DNA from: an uncultured Oscillospiraceae bacterium
GTDB taxonomy: Bacteria; Bacillota; Clostridia; Oscillospirales; Acutalibacteraceae
Reading direction: 5' to 3'
DNA: 64,000 nucleotides
Assembly (NCBI GenBank): GCA_949289045.1
Contig: CASEMN010000001.1
Span: forward strand, 372,001-436,000
Within the stretch, counting starts at the first letter, position 1; each line of letters begins with the position of its first letter. The notes under the pieces were generated by a model. It saw only the letters and a program-made list of their open reading frames with translations. It did not search any database and was not told where the DNA came from. This document shows, piece by piece, positions 16,794 through 25,931 of the stretch. A program made the translations under genes and the position numbers.

Positions 16794-17990
16794 ATGGAAA
16801 GATTAATTGGCACTGTATCACGCGGTATCAGAGCTCCAATCATTAGAGAAGGAGACGATATTGCGCAAATCGTTGTCGATTCCGTCCTTAACGCTTCAAA
16901 GGGTAACTTTGAAATAAAGGACCGCGATATTGTCGCTGTTACAGAAGCGGTTGTAGCACGCGCTCAGGGCAACTATGCCACTGTAGGTCAGATCGCCAAA
17001 GATATTAATGATAAGTTTGGAGATTCTACTGTCGGTGTTCTTTTTCCAATTCTCAGCCGTAACCGTTTTGCAATTTGTTTAAGAGGAATAGCAAGAGGCT
17101 GCAAAAAGGTAGTTTTAATGCTTAGCTATCCTTCTGATGAAGTTGGCAATCATCTTGTAGATGTTGATCTCCTTGACGAAAAGGGCGTTAATCCCTGGAG
17201 CAATGTTCTTGACGAAAAAAAATACCGTGAGCTTTTCGGTTATCAGAAACATGTTTTCACAGGTGTAGATTACGTGGAGTATTATAAACAGCTCATTTCC
17301 GAAAGCGGAGCTGAAGTTGAAGTTATATTTGCCAACAATCCAAAAGCAATTCTCGACTATACAAAAAATGTCCTTACATGCGATATTCATACCCGTGCAA
17401 GAACCAAAAGAATACTTAAAGCAGCCGGCGCTGAAAAAGTATACGGCCTTGATGATATTATGGTTAAAAGTGTTGATGGAAGCGGATACAACGACCAGTA
17501 TGGTCTTCTCGGCTCCAACAAGGCAACAGAAGAAACTGTAAAACTTTTCCCGGTAAATTGTCAGGAAGTCGTTGATCGAATCCATTCCATGCTTAAAGAG
17601 GCAACAGGTAAAAATGTAGAGGTAATGGTTTACGGTGACGGAGCTTTTAAAGATCCGGTAGGAAAAATTTGGGAGCTTGCTGATCCGGTTGTCTCCCCTG
17701 CTTATACATCCGGCCTTGAGGGAACTCCCAATGAGGTAAAACTCAAATATCTTGCAGACAATGACTTTGCTGACCTTAAAGGTGATGAACTTAAAAACGC
17801 TATTTCAGAATATATACGTCAGAAGGATGAAAAAGCAGCAAGCCTCGTAGGTACAATGGTAACTCAGGGTACTACACCCCGCCGTTTAACTGACCTTATC
17901 GGCTCACTTTGCGACCTTACAAGCGGCAGCGGCGACAAGGGCACACCTATTATCTATGTTCAGGGATACTTTGATAACTTCACTAAATAA
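16794..17990 (+). CDS. Coenzyme F420-0:L-glutamate ligase-like (CofE domain) protein
   Basis: A 398-aa protein of the F420-0 gamma-glutamyl ligase family. It opens GTVSRGIRAPIIREGDDIAQIVVDSV, continues with IKDRDIVAVTEAVVARAQGN, and contains KDPVGKIWELADPVVSPAYT and GTMVTQGTTPRRLTDLIGSLCD. CofE adds glutamate to F420-0 by a GTP-dependent amide bond. This longer ~400-aa form occurs in many Firmicutes not known to make F420, so its real substrate is open. The ATG at 16794 follows GGGGG; an upstream in-frame TTG-region start would add 18 residues. It is monocistronic and ends at a strong hairpin. Confidence 0.8.
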   Translation: MERLIGTVSRGIRAPIIREGDDIAQIVVDSVLNASKGNFEIKDRDIVAVTEAVVARAQGNYATVGQIAKDINDKFGDSTVGVLFPILSRNRFAICLRGIARGCKKVVLMLSYPSDEVGNHLVDVDLLDEKGVNPWSNVLDEKKYRELFGYQKHVFTGVDYVEYYKQLISESGAEVEVIFANNPKAILDYTKNVLTCDIHTRARTKRILKAAGAEKVYGLDDIMVKSVDGSGYNDQYGLLGSNKATEETVKLFPVNCQEVVDRIHSMLKEATGKNVEVMVYGDGAFKDPVGKIWELADPVVSPAYTSGLEGTPNEVKLKYLADNDFADLKGDELKNAISEYIRQKDEKAASLVGTMVTQGTTPRRLTDLIGSLCDLTSGSGDKGTPIIYVQGYFDNFTK

Positions 17991-18013
17991 AACTCTTTAC
18001 CTTCAAATGATTA

Positions 18014-18045
18014 AAAGCACCAAGTCAATTAAGACTTGGTGCTTT
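18014..18045. terminator. Terminator between the convergent CofE-like and secreted-protein genes
   Basis: A perfect 13-bp stem (AAAGCACCAAGTC / GACTTGGTGCTTT) has an AATTAA loop. Pyrimidine-rich or T-rich tracts lie on both sides, so it likely works in both directions. Confidence 0.8.
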
Positions 18046-18082
18046 CTTTCATATAAGTATAAGCACTTCTACTTAAAATTAA

Positions 18083-20368
18083 TTAAAATCCAAATTTTGC
18101 TGCTATTGTTTTAAAAGCATTACTTAACCAGCCTAAGAAACCATCCTTCTCATTGGTTTCTACGTCAGTCGTCCGCCCTGCTTCTTCTTCAGCATCATCG
18201 GTATCATCTGAATCCGGTACCAGAGTTTCATCCGAAACTGCCGCTGTTTCATCTTCGGTAACAGATTCAACCATATTTTCATCCGTAAGCTTCCAGAGCT
18301 GAGCACCGTAATAGGGGTTTGCACAGCCTAAATAGAAACTTCCGTCATCGCCTACAGCCATTGTACGTATACCGTGATTATACTTATCACCAAAACCGTC
18401 AACGGTAATTGGTTCCCAATCAATTCCGTTTTCTGTACACCATACTTCACCGCCAGGCGTAGTGTGATTTGCACATACGTCGGAAATAAGCATGTAATTT
18501 TCAATATGTGTCTTATTTTCAGCGATATACTGGAAAGGTTTATTGATTAAATTGATAAACTCTACGGCTGCTTTAGCTGCGGCGCAGTTCTCGGGATTGT
18601 AATACCCCTCATTTATACGCTTCTCAATGGCCTCTTTTATATCGTTCAGGCTATCAGAATACTTAACGCTGTAATCTATAAGCGCTGAAAGAGATTCTGT
18701 AGTCGCTTTCTGGTCTATCATTGAGTATACAGAATACAGCGCGTCAATAGCAGGCTGAGTCATGTTTTCGGCAAGCTTACTGAGAATTGCTGAACTGTCA
18801 ACAAAGTCGCCGTATTTACTAAGCCAGCTTACAAACTTTCCGGCTGTACTTTGCTCACCGAGAATTTCGGCAGCTGCGGTTCCGATAAAGTCAGAAATAT
18901 AGTTAAGCTGACTCTCAAAATCTTCCTTATTCATACCGAGAAGCTGACCGTTTGTAAGCTTAGTGAAATAACTGTACATGTTCCATACGTCAATTGTATT
19001 AACATACATACGGTCGTTATATGTTACAGAACGCCAGGCGTACATACTTGTACTATATTCATCATCATTAAATCCGGCGCCAAGTTTTGCAGCATATTCA
19101 ACACTATCCGGGCAGAATTTTTCGTCACCCATTACCATCTGCATCTTTCCTTCAGAGGTATAACGGTAGACGGCACATTCACTGTCAAGCGTTGCTGCAA
19201 GCTGATCTATACCTGTGTAGAGATAGGTTGTGTTCTGTGCTAAAACACCCATAAAAGCTATCATCAAGGGAGTCATTGGGTTAGTCATCGAAAGGAAATA
19301 AAGTTCACCGTTAAATACAGCGGGAGTCAAAGTTACATTAAGAGAGTTTCCGAGACTGATAGGATATTCTCCCTGAACTCCTATAAATTCTGACCAAACC
19401 CATCCGTAGCTGTTTGCCTTACCGGCAGCAATTTCCTCCTCGCTGGCAACATGTCCGCAGAAAACAGCAACGCCAAAAGAAGTAACAAGAGAAGCTATAA
19501 CCTCTTCGCCGTTTTCGTATGCGCTGTTGGGGAGTGCAGCAACATCGTTAACGGTAATAGATGCGCCGTTTCTTGTATAATACTCAAAGTCTTTGCTATC
19601 AGCTATAATGTCAAAATCACCGGGATCGCCGGTTTCAGTGGCAAATACAACAGCTCCACTCTTATAACCCTCCGGGATTTCACAACTTCCGCCTGTGTAC
19701 ATACGCTCTTCATCAACACTTACACACAAAGCTCGAAGAGAACCGTTTTCAAGGCACATTTCCGGAGTAGCATAAGGATCCTCTTCGTTTACTCGCCATA
19801 ATTGGCAATCGGTAGCGCCGCTGTTAAGCATAGCGTCCATATAGACGTCACCTTTAAAGGTTATAGCTGCTCTGAAGCCATAAATAGCACTGTAATCTCC
19901 GCTTTCGTAATCGGCAGGATCAAAGAGAAGCTCCATTTCTCCGGTAGCTTCATTGTAACGATATATTTTAGCACTCTGAGTAGAATCCTCTTCACAGGGA
20001 TCTATTTCTCCGTTAGTGTAAGCCAGCATAAGCTTATCGACAACTTCCTGGCTTACTCCGCTCTGTGAAAGCTGGCTTATGGAAAGCACTATCTGATAAA
20101 GCCCGTTAGGCCAGGTTCCTATGTAAACATATCCGTTATTTTCAGCCATTGCCCAGCAATAACTGCTTGCACGGTCACCTTCAGGAGAAAGCCCGTCAAT
20201 TTCGCCTTCACCCTTATCGGGATTTGATACCTTTTCTAACGTATACTTCTCACCATTCATATGCGTATAAACGCTCTCTGCCGCAAAACTCGGTACCGTA
20301 AGCAGTGTTGACAAAATTGCAAAAACAACCAGCACAGCCACAGCTTTTATTATTTGGTGCCTCTTCAT
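18083..20368 (-). CDS. Large secreted protein, possibly beta-propeller, function unknown
   Basis: A 761-aa exported protein. The Sec signal peptide has a KRHQ basic start, a hydrophobic core and a likely cut after PSFA-A near residue 30. The body has repeated short beta motifs ending in Y-I-G or L-W-type turns (GYVYIGTWPNGLYQI, DGSFYLGCANPYYGAQLWKL), suggesting a propeller-like fold. A helical insertion spans about residues 480-620. The C-terminus is an acidic linker (many D/E) followed by an amphipathic helix, GFLGWLSNAFKTIAAKFGF. I do not recognise a family. Two tandem ATGs are possible; the second, at 20368, is 8 bases from AGGAGG. Confidence 0.75.
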   Translation of the reverse strand: MKRHQIIKAVAVLVVFAILSTLLTVPSFAAESVYTHMNGEKYTLEKVSNPDKGEGEIDGLSPEGDRASSYCWAMAENNGYVYIGTWPNGLYQIVLSISQLSQSGVSQEVVDKLMLAYTNGEIDPCEEDSTQSAKIYRYNEATGEMELLFDPADYESGDYSAIYGFRAAITFKGDVYMDAMLNSGATDCQLWRVNEEDPYATPEMCLENGSLRALCVSVDEERMYTGGSCEIPEGYKSGAVVFATETGDPGDFDIIADSKDFEYYTRNGASITVNDVAALPNSAYENGEEVIASLVTSFGVAVFCGHVASEEEIAAGKANSYGWVWSEFIGVQGEYPISLGNSLNVTLTPAVFNGELYFLSMTNPMTPLMIAFMGVLAQNTTYLYTGIDQLAATLDSECAVYRYTSEGKMQMVMGDEKFCPDSVEYAAKLGAGFNDDEYSTSMYAWRSVTYNDRMYVNTIDVWNMYSYFTKLTNGQLLGMNKEDFESQLNYISDFIGTAAAEILGEQSTAGKFVSWLSKYGDFVDSSAILSKLAENMTQPAIDALYSVYSMIDQKATTESLSALIDYSVKYSDSLNDIKEAIEKRINEGYYNPENCAAAKAAVEFINLINKPFQYIAENKTHIENYMLISDVCANHTTPGGEVWCTENGIDWEPITVDGFGDKYNHGIRTMAVGDDGSFYLGCANPYYGAQLWKLTDENMVESVTEDETAAVSDETLVPDSDDTDDAEEEAGRTTDVETNEKDGFLGWLSNAFKTIAAKFGF

Positions 20369-20548
20369 CATTTCAACCTCCTGTAAATTTATTTTCTATA
20401 AAGTTAAATGAAAGCTAATTCAGAAAAAACATTAATATTTATAAATTTAAACTTCTATTCCCGGACAATAAACATTCAAATTAAAACAATCAATGTGTTT
20501 TCTTAAAATTAGCAATCACTCCTTCCGTTATTGCTTTTTCAGAATATA

Positions 20549-20597
20549 ACATTCATCTGTATGAATGTATTATACAATTGCTTTATCCCGTTTGCAA
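20549..20597 (-). promoter_or_regulatory. Promoter with palindrome for the secreted protein
   Basis: Minus-strand TTGCAA (20592-20597), 17 bp and consensus TATAAT (20569-20574). Just downstream is the perfect inverted repeat ACATTCAT-CTGT-ATGAATGT (20549-20568), which covers the expected start point. The leader would be about 190 nt. This lies in the 392-base gap 20372-20763, which holds no gene. Confidence 0.6.
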
Positions 20598-20699
20598 TAT
20601 TAAACAAAAAACTGTGAATTTTTATAAATTTATATCTAAATGTTTGTATAAATATTTAATTTTATCTGTTTTCGTTTATTAGGAAGTGATTTATATGGC

Positions 20700-20728
20700 T
20701 TGAAAGAAAAAACTGTTTAGATTATAAT
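20700..20728 (+). promoter_or_regulatory. Promoter of the alpha/beta hydrolase gene
   Basis: TTGAAA (20700-20705), a 17-bp spacer and consensus TATAAT (20723-20728) lie 36 bases before the start codon. Confidence 0.7.
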
Positions 20729-20763
20729 TAACTCGAAGCTTAAAATTTGAAAGGAGAATTATT

Positions 20764-21741
20764 TTGGAGACTCTAACTGTTATTTTAATTATTATTGCTG
20801 TAATTTTGCTAATTTTATTTTTAGCAGGCAACTTTTTCTTCGGCTTTGCACTAAACACCAAATCAATATTCAGCATGCAAAAAATAATGCCAATTCTGCT
20901 CAAGAGGAATGGAACCAATGTACAGGAGTACAGCGGTTATACCGGATCAAAAGAAGAAAAAGATTGGTTCAGCAAAATCAGAAAAAACGTATACATAACC
21001 TCCGCTGACGGATTAAAGCTGCATGGCTATGAAGTTGTTAATGAAAACGGCAACGGTAACTATGTTATAGCCTGTCACGGATACAGTGGCAGTGCAAACG
21101 ACATGGCTCGCTACGCTAAATGGTACTATGGTATGGGATACAGCCTTATAATACCCGACGCAAGAGCACATGGCACGAGCGAAGGTAACGTAAGAGGTAT
21201 GGGCTGGCTGGAACGTAAAGATATTCCCATTTGGATTGATAAAATTTTAAGCGAACATAGAAACGCAAAAATTGCTCTTTTCGGCATCTCAATGGGAGCC
21301 GCTACAGTTATGATGACATCTGGAGAAGAATTACCTGACCAAGTATGTGCAGTTATAGAGGACTGCGGTTATTCTTCTGCATGGGATGAATTTGAAAAGC
21401 AGATGAAAAACATGTTCCATCTCCCCTCCTTCCCCATTATGAATGTAGCGTCAGCTGTTACCAAAATAAGAGGAGGTTATTCTCTTAAGGAAGCAAGTGC
21501 GGTAAATCAGCTTGCCAAATGTAAACTGCCAATACTTTTTATACACGGCAAACAAGATCAATTTGTCCCCTTTGAAATGCTCGACACAGTATATGAGGCA
21601 GCACAATCTGATAAAGAAAAAATCGTAATCGAAGACGCAGGTCACGCCATGTCTTCAACCAAAGATCCCGAAAAATACTGGAGTGCAGTTAAAAACTTTT
21701 TAGACGAATATATGTCAGAATTATCTGATATCGACACTTAA
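20764..21741 (+). CDS. Membrane-anchored alpha/beta hydrolase
   Basis: A 325-aa serine hydrolase with an N-terminal membrane helix (residues ~4-28). The catalytic triad is visible: S176 in GISMG, D265 in HGKQDQF and H294 in DAGHA. The oxyanion-side motif is CHGYSGS near residue 104. It resembles the BAAT/Abhd-type peptidase or esterase proteins (YfhR/BEM46-like) whose substrates are mostly unknown. The start is a TTG at 20764 with AAAGGAG 7 bases upstream. It is monocistronic with its own promoter and terminator. Confidence 0.88.
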   Translation: METLTVILIIIAVILLILFLAGNFFFGFALNTKSIFSMQKIMPILLKRNGTNVQEYSGYTGSKEEKDWFSKIRKNVYITSADGLKLHGYEVVNENGNGNYVIACHGYSGSANDMARYAKWYYGMGYSLIIPDARAHGTSEGNVRGMGWLERKDIPIWIDKILSEHRNAKIALFGISMGAATVMMTSGEELPDQVCAVIEDCGYSSAWDEFEKQMKNMFHLPSFPIMNVASAVTKIRGGYSLKEASAVNQLAKCKLPILFIHGKQDQFVPFEMLDTVYEAAQSDKEKIVIEDAGHAMSSTKDPEKYWSAVKNFLDEYMSELSDIDT

Positions 21742-21782
21742 AAAATCTCCCGGTAAGGTCAAACCTTACCGGGAGATTTTTT
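21741..21782 (+). terminator. Rho-independent terminator after the hydrolase
   Basis: An 18-bp perfect stem (AAAAATCTCCCGGTAAGG and complement) has a TCAAA loop ending in a T tract. It overlaps the TAA stop codon. Confidence 0.92.
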
Positions 21783-22055
21783 GTCCTTTTTAGCGAGGGG
21801 ATTCTGCCTCTCTCATCATTCTCTATAGCTTCTACGTCGCACTCTGATCAGTGTAAAGGTATAGTTATCAATAACATTATCTTAACTTCACACAATTAAA
21901 CAGAAAAATTTTATCTTCAATTAACTTTAAACGATAAAATTAAACGCAATCTGTCAAATTCAAATATATTTTTAATTATAATGTCTTTTATTATTTATTT
22001 CAAGTTCTTGTTAAAGATATATAATAAGTAGTGTGTCAATATTTTCACATACAAA
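21783..22055. other. Non-coding gap with no recognisable gene
   Basis: The left part (21783-21860) has a more balanced base composition than the AT-rich remainder. A 9-bp inverted repeat AATTTTATC...GATAAAATT lies near 21908-21942. I see no ORF with a ribosome site and no RNA family. Confidence 0.4.
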
Positions 22056-22085
22056 AAGCGTCATGCATTTGTCTGCATGACGCTT
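22056..22085 (-). terminator. Terminator of the GntR-ABC operon
   Basis: A 12-bp stem (AAGCGTCATGCA / TGCATGACGCTT) is followed on the minus strand by TTTTTG, 15 bases after the permease stop codon. Confidence 0.88.
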
Positions 22086-22099
22086 AAATAGTTTACTTC

Positions 22100-24358
22100 T
22101 TATTTTAAGGCCGTAGCAAAATATAATTTTGTAGCCTGAGTTGAAGTCTCAGCAGAATTATTGGTGAAATAGTAAACATATCCTTCTCCGTAGGCTCTTA
22201 AATCTTCAATAGCCTGTTCAGCATTAAAGCTTTGAGCCTTTTGAATCAAATATTCTCGGTCAGAATCAAGTTCCTCGCTTACAACAGTCTTTATTAATAT
22301 ATCTCCTGCCGTATTTCCCTCTAAATCCGAACGGAAAGTTGTCAAAAGCCAAGAATCACCACCATTTATCGGATAAACAAATTCATAGGTTCCGAGAAGA
22401 CTTGCTCCGTCTGCTGAATATTCTACAGGAGTAATAACTACTTCCCAATCATCCGTCACATCAGACAGCGGTGCAGCTTCTGAAAACAAATTAATCTCCT
22501 CAAGAGCCTTTGCGGTGTTTTTATACGTTCCTGTATTAATCTGAACACCGTAAATATTCAGAAGGCTGTTTGACTGATAGAGCGAATCATATGCATCCAA
22601 AGGTATTTCGTAAAATACTTTTTTAGCTGCTTCTGTTGTTTTATCTGTGAAAAACACAAATTTCATATCAACATTATAACTACTGCCTTTTTCTTCAGAT
22701 ATAAGCGTATCCACTTCCGTTGAAAAACTATCACCATAAATATTAGGTGTTGTGTAGTTACTTTCAGAGCCTGAAATATCTAAAAGATAATTTTCAAAAA
22801 GCTTCTTGGCCTCATCTTCCTTTAACAGCATTGAACGATTATTTATCGAAACATATACTGTAGCCAAATCTTCCTCTTCGTAAGGCATAGACTGCTTTCT
22901 TAAATATTCATCACTCTTTTGAATTGCGTCGTATGTCTCAAGGAGCTTTGAGGAATAATTTTCCTGTTTTTCGTCCTGATGCAAAAATTCGTAAGCAAGT
23001 ATTCTGGTAACAGTTTCTCCATCTTTAAGGTGATAAATTAATTTAACATAGCTTGTAGGAGTATCTTCGCCGTCAAACGTTGAAAGTGATTCCTTATGAA
23101 ATTCGGTTACATTTTTTATGGACTCTTCCTGCTCAAGTTTAACACTCGGCATCTGCATATAACTGCTTCCAAAAAGTCTGCTAACAAAATCAACCGTTCC
23201 GTATCCATAAACATTTGTATCAACTTCAACAGACTCAATCTGTGAAACTTCGGGAATTCGGTTTGAATATGACTGTGTTGCATACTTAGCGGTAAGCATA
23301 ATTCCGGCAAAGACAAAAGTAAAACCTAACCAGTAAAATACTGTGGATTTTTTAATTCTCTTTTCTGAAATATAATTCATTGCGAACATAGCAACAAGAG
23401 CTACAACCGTCGCAACTATAATTGCAGTAACGATATTTTTTGAGGAAATGTATGATATAACTCCAGCGAAAACAGCCACACCCATAACTCCAATATTAAA
23501 CGGAACATTACTGGAGGGATGACTTTCTGAGTTTTCGCTCTTTCTCGTTTTGTAGAAATAGAGTCCCGCCAAAAAAGCTATTATAGCCACTACCAAACTT
23601 ACAGGAATTGAAACGGCAAAAGAAATGTCGTCGCCTGCTACATCCGCAAGTAATAAGCCATACGGGAAAATAGTCCATATATTTTCAAAAGTATTAGCAA
23701 AAGCCGGAATAAGCGACTCGAAGCTCATCAGAAGCATAAAAGCGGAAAAAGGCAGCATTATTAGCAGCAGGAAAATGTTTATAATATAGCTTGCCACTAC
23801 GCCAGAAACTGAAATTGAAAGAGCAAATACTCCAGTAGTTGCTGCAAGAATAGCAAAAATCAAAACTTCTGATAAAAAGATTACCCCTAAATCGGCAAAA
23901 GATTTTGCTGAATTAACTTTACTTATAAGGGTTATAACAGCAAATTCACCAACTAACGAAATAGCATTTACAATAATTGGCACTGCAACTGCCGACCAGT
24001 AAAAGGCACCTCGTGTTATAGGAAAACTATGATACAAATCGGTTTTTCTCTTGCTGTAAAGGAAGGAAAACAAAGTATTGAGAATAATAAACGAAAATAG
24101 TGAACCTATAACTATATCAATTACCATTAATGGAGAAGTGAGCTGATATGTAACATCGTTAAGCATTCTTAAAGCGGAAGAGCTCAGTAGCGTCTCATCT
24201 TGAGTAATACTACCTCTGGCAGAACACATAATGCTGCTGAGCAATGCAGCTATAATCAATCTTATAGCTATAAATGCAATCATTATCCATTTTTGTGATT
24301 TTATATTCCAAATAATTTGCTGTTTAAAGCCGTTATTCGATAACGTTCTTGATGTCAT
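22100..24358 (-). CDS. ABC-2-type permease with large extracytoplasmic domain (DUF6449-like)
   Basis: A 752-aa membrane protein. Residues 1-360 hold an N-terminal helix, a FLYSKRKTDLYHSFPITRG loop typical of ABC-2 permeases linked to YtrB-type ATPases, and about nine more helices. The remaining ~380 residues are soluble, beta-rich and predicted outside. It forms the membrane part of the transporter whose ATPase gene overlaps its start by 26 bases. YtrA-type operons respond to cell-wall antibiotics in Bacillus, so an envelope-stress role is inferred. The C-terminal domain is probably substrate- or partner-binding; I cannot assign it further. Confidence 0.85.
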   Translation of the reverse strand: MTSRTLSNNGFKQQIIWNIKSQKWIMIAFIAIRLIIAALLSSIMCSARGSITQDETLLSSSALRMLNDVTYQLTSPLMVIDIVIGSLFSFIILNTLFSFLYSKRKTDLYHSFPITRGAFYWSAVAVPIIVNAISLVGEFAVITLISKVNSAKSFADLGVIFLSEVLIFAILAATTGVFALSISVSGVVASYIINIFLLLIMLPFSAFMLLMSFESLIPAFANTFENIWTIFPYGLLLADVAGDDISFAVSIPVSLVVAIIAFLAGLYFYKTRKSENSESHPSSNVPFNIGVMGVAVFAGVISYISSKNIVTAIIVATVVALVAMFAMNYISEKRIKKSTVFYWLGFTFVFAGIMLTAKYATQSYSNRIPEVSQIESVEVDTNVYGYGTVDFVSRLFGSSYMQMPSVKLEQEESIKNVTEFHKESLSTFDGEDTPTSYVKLIYHLKDGETVTRILAYEFLHQDEKQENYSSKLLETYDAIQKSDEYLRKQSMPYEEEDLATVYVSINNRSMLLKEDEAKKLFENYLLDISGSESNYTTPNIYGDSFSTEVDTLISEEKGSSYNVDMKFVFFTDKTTEAAKKVFYEIPLDAYDSLYQSNSLLNIYGVQINTGTYKNTAKALEEINLFSEAAPLSDVTDDWEVVITPVEYSADGASLLGTYEFVYPINGGDSWLLTTFRSDLEGNTAGDILIKTVVSEELDSDREYLIQKAQSFNAEQAIEDLRAYGEGYVYYFTNNSAETSTQATKLYFATALK

Positions 24359-25235
24359 AACCTATCGCCCCCATTTCACTTATAAATACTTCTTCCAGTG
24401 AAAGCGGAAGAACTTCATAATAAACAATTTTATAACCGCTCATGATTTTCTCTATGGTATCTTTTTCTGCGTGAACGGTCCATTCAGCAAGTCTGCCTCT
24501 CTTGCTCTCCTTGACAATGTTGAATTTTGACTTAGCCTGTTTTTCATCCTCTTCATTTTCAAAAACAGCTACAATCTTATTGACTTCGAGCTTGAGTGAA
24601 TCAAGCTCTCGCTCCATTATAACCGTACCGTTATGAAGAAGTCCTACATGGTCACAGAAATCTTCAAGCTCATGCAAGTTATGAGATGAAATTATAATAG
24701 TCGCATCATTATCTAGAACAAAATCAATAAGCAGCTTTCTGAGAACTTCACGAACAACCGGGTCAAGTCCATCGAAAATTTCATCAAATAAGAAATATTT
24801 AGGCGACGCAGACAGTGCAAGTATAAGAGCTGCCTGACGCTGCATTCCCTTTGACATTGAGGTTATCTTCATTTTTTTATCAAGAGGGAACACAGATGAA
24901 TAATAGTTATATTTCTCATCGTTCCAGTTAGGATAAATGGTTTTGTAAAAAGCAGCCATCTTTTCAATGCTTGCCTGAGGGAAAAAGTATGGATAGTCAG
25001 AAATGAAAATCATATTTCCCTTTACTTCACAGTTCTCAAAAGGTTCCTTTCCGTCAACCAGAATTTTTCCTTCATCAGGTTTGTACACACCTGCAAGAGT
25101 TCTTAAAAAAGTTGATTTACCGGCACCGTTTGAACCCACAAGACCAAATATTCCCGACTCGGCAATATTAAAGGTTACGTTGTCAAGAGCAACTTTTTTT
25201 CCGAACCTTTTAACCAGGTTTTTAACTTCAATCAT
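24333..25235 (-). CDS. ABC transporter ATP-binding protein (YtrB-like)
   Basis: A 300-aa ATPase with Walker A GSNGAGKST, Q-loop followed by ISDYPYFFPQ, a signature reading SMSKGMQRQ instead of LSGGQ, Walker B FLFDEIFDGLD and switch histidine in SSHNLHELED. The SKGM signature is typical of ATPases paired with YtrA-regulated ABC-2 permeases. The ATG at 25235 has AAAGGAGG 7 bases upstream; an upstream in-frame start would add 14 residues. It lies between the regulator and the permease, overlapping the latter. Confidence 0.92.
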   Translation of the reverse strand: MIEVKNLVKRFGKKVALDNVTFNIAESGIFGLVGSNGAGKSTFLRTLAGVYKPDEGKILVDGKEPFENCEVKGNMIFISDYPYFFPQASIEKMAAFYKTIYPNWNDEKYNYYSSVFPLDKKMKITSMSKGMQRQAALILALSASPKYFLFDEIFDGLDPVVREVLRKLLIDFVLDNDATIIISSHNLHELEDFCDHVGLLHNGTVIMERELDSLKLEVNKIVAVFENEEDEKQAKSKFNIVKESKRGRLAEWTVHAEKDTIEKIMSGYKIVYYEVLPLSLEEVFISEMGAIGYDIKNVIE

Positions 25236-25288
25236 CCTATTGCCTCCTTTGGTAGGATATTTTATTATATATAACATTATAAAAAACT

Positions 25289-25651
25289 CTAACGGTTTAA
25301 ATATACTTTTTCAATTTCCAGAATCACTTCCTCCTTTGATACACCTGCGTTTTTAGCTGCAAAGGCGGACTCTTTAACTTTAAGCTTTGCCATCGAAGCG
25401 ATTTCTGTAATCTTATCGCTGCTGCCGCTGATAAAAACGCCTTTCCCCACTACGGTATACACAATTCCCTTGCTTTCGAGCTCATTATAAGCCCGCTGAA
25501 CCGTATTAGGGTTAACGTTCAGTTCCTTTGCCATATTGCGTACTGAGGGAAGCTGTTCATCTGATTTTAAAACTCCGCTTACAATGTACTTAATTATAGC
25601 ACTTTCAATTTGCTCATACAATGCTCCGGCATTTCTCTCAATTGTAAACAT
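25289..25651 (-). CDS. GntR-family transcriptional regulator, YtrA subfamily
   Basis: A 120-aa regulator with a GntR winged helix (residues ~10-75: QLPSVRNMAKELNVNPNTVQRAYNELESKGIVYTVVGKGVFI). The short helical tail characterises the YtrA subfamily, which has no ligand-binding domain. Such proteins repress their own operon of ABC genes. The ribosome site is GGGAGG. The operon promoter and operator sit immediately upstream. Confidence 0.93.
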   Translation of the reverse strand: MFTIERNAGALYEQIESAIIKYIVSGVLKSDEQLPSVRNMAKELNVNPNTVQRAYNELESKGIVYTVVGKGVFISGSSDKITEIASMAKLKVKESAFAAKNAGVSKEEVILEIEKVYLNR

Positions 25652-25676
25652 CTTTCCTCCCTCCCAAGCGTATCGC

Positions 25677-25732
25677 CTGTATTAATTCGATTAGTACAGT
25701 CACAATATAGCACAGTATATACTTATTGTCAA
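25677..25732 (-). promoter_or_regulatory. GntR-ABC operon promoter and operator
   Basis: Minus-strand TTGACA (25727-25732), 17 bp and TATATT (25704-25709). A 10-3-10 inverted repeat, CTGTATTAAT-TCG-ATTAGTACAG with one mismatch (25677-25699), covers the expected transcription start, as YtrA operators do. A short palindrome AGTATATACT lies in the spacer. Confidence 0.75.
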
Positions 25733-25851
25733 GTAAAACAAAACTATATTAAACTTTTTTATATAATAATTACAGAAAACATTAATACAGCTACAAATAC
25801 ATAATTTCTTAAAGGGATATAAGTATATCAAAAACTGTTCTAAAAATAATA

Positions 25852-25885
25852 TGCACCCTAAAAGTTCAATACTTTCGGGGTGCAA
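25852..25885 (-). terminator. Terminator of the V-ATPase operon
   Basis: GCACCC pairs with GGGTGC, and an inner AAAGT/ACTTT stem sits above an internal mismatch. A T-rich tail follows on the minus strand. The rest of 25733-25851 is AT-rich with nothing recognised. Confidence 0.75.
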
Positions 25886-25931
25886 TATTAAATAACAAAT
25901 CAGTCTTTTACCTATTTTACAACAAATTGAA

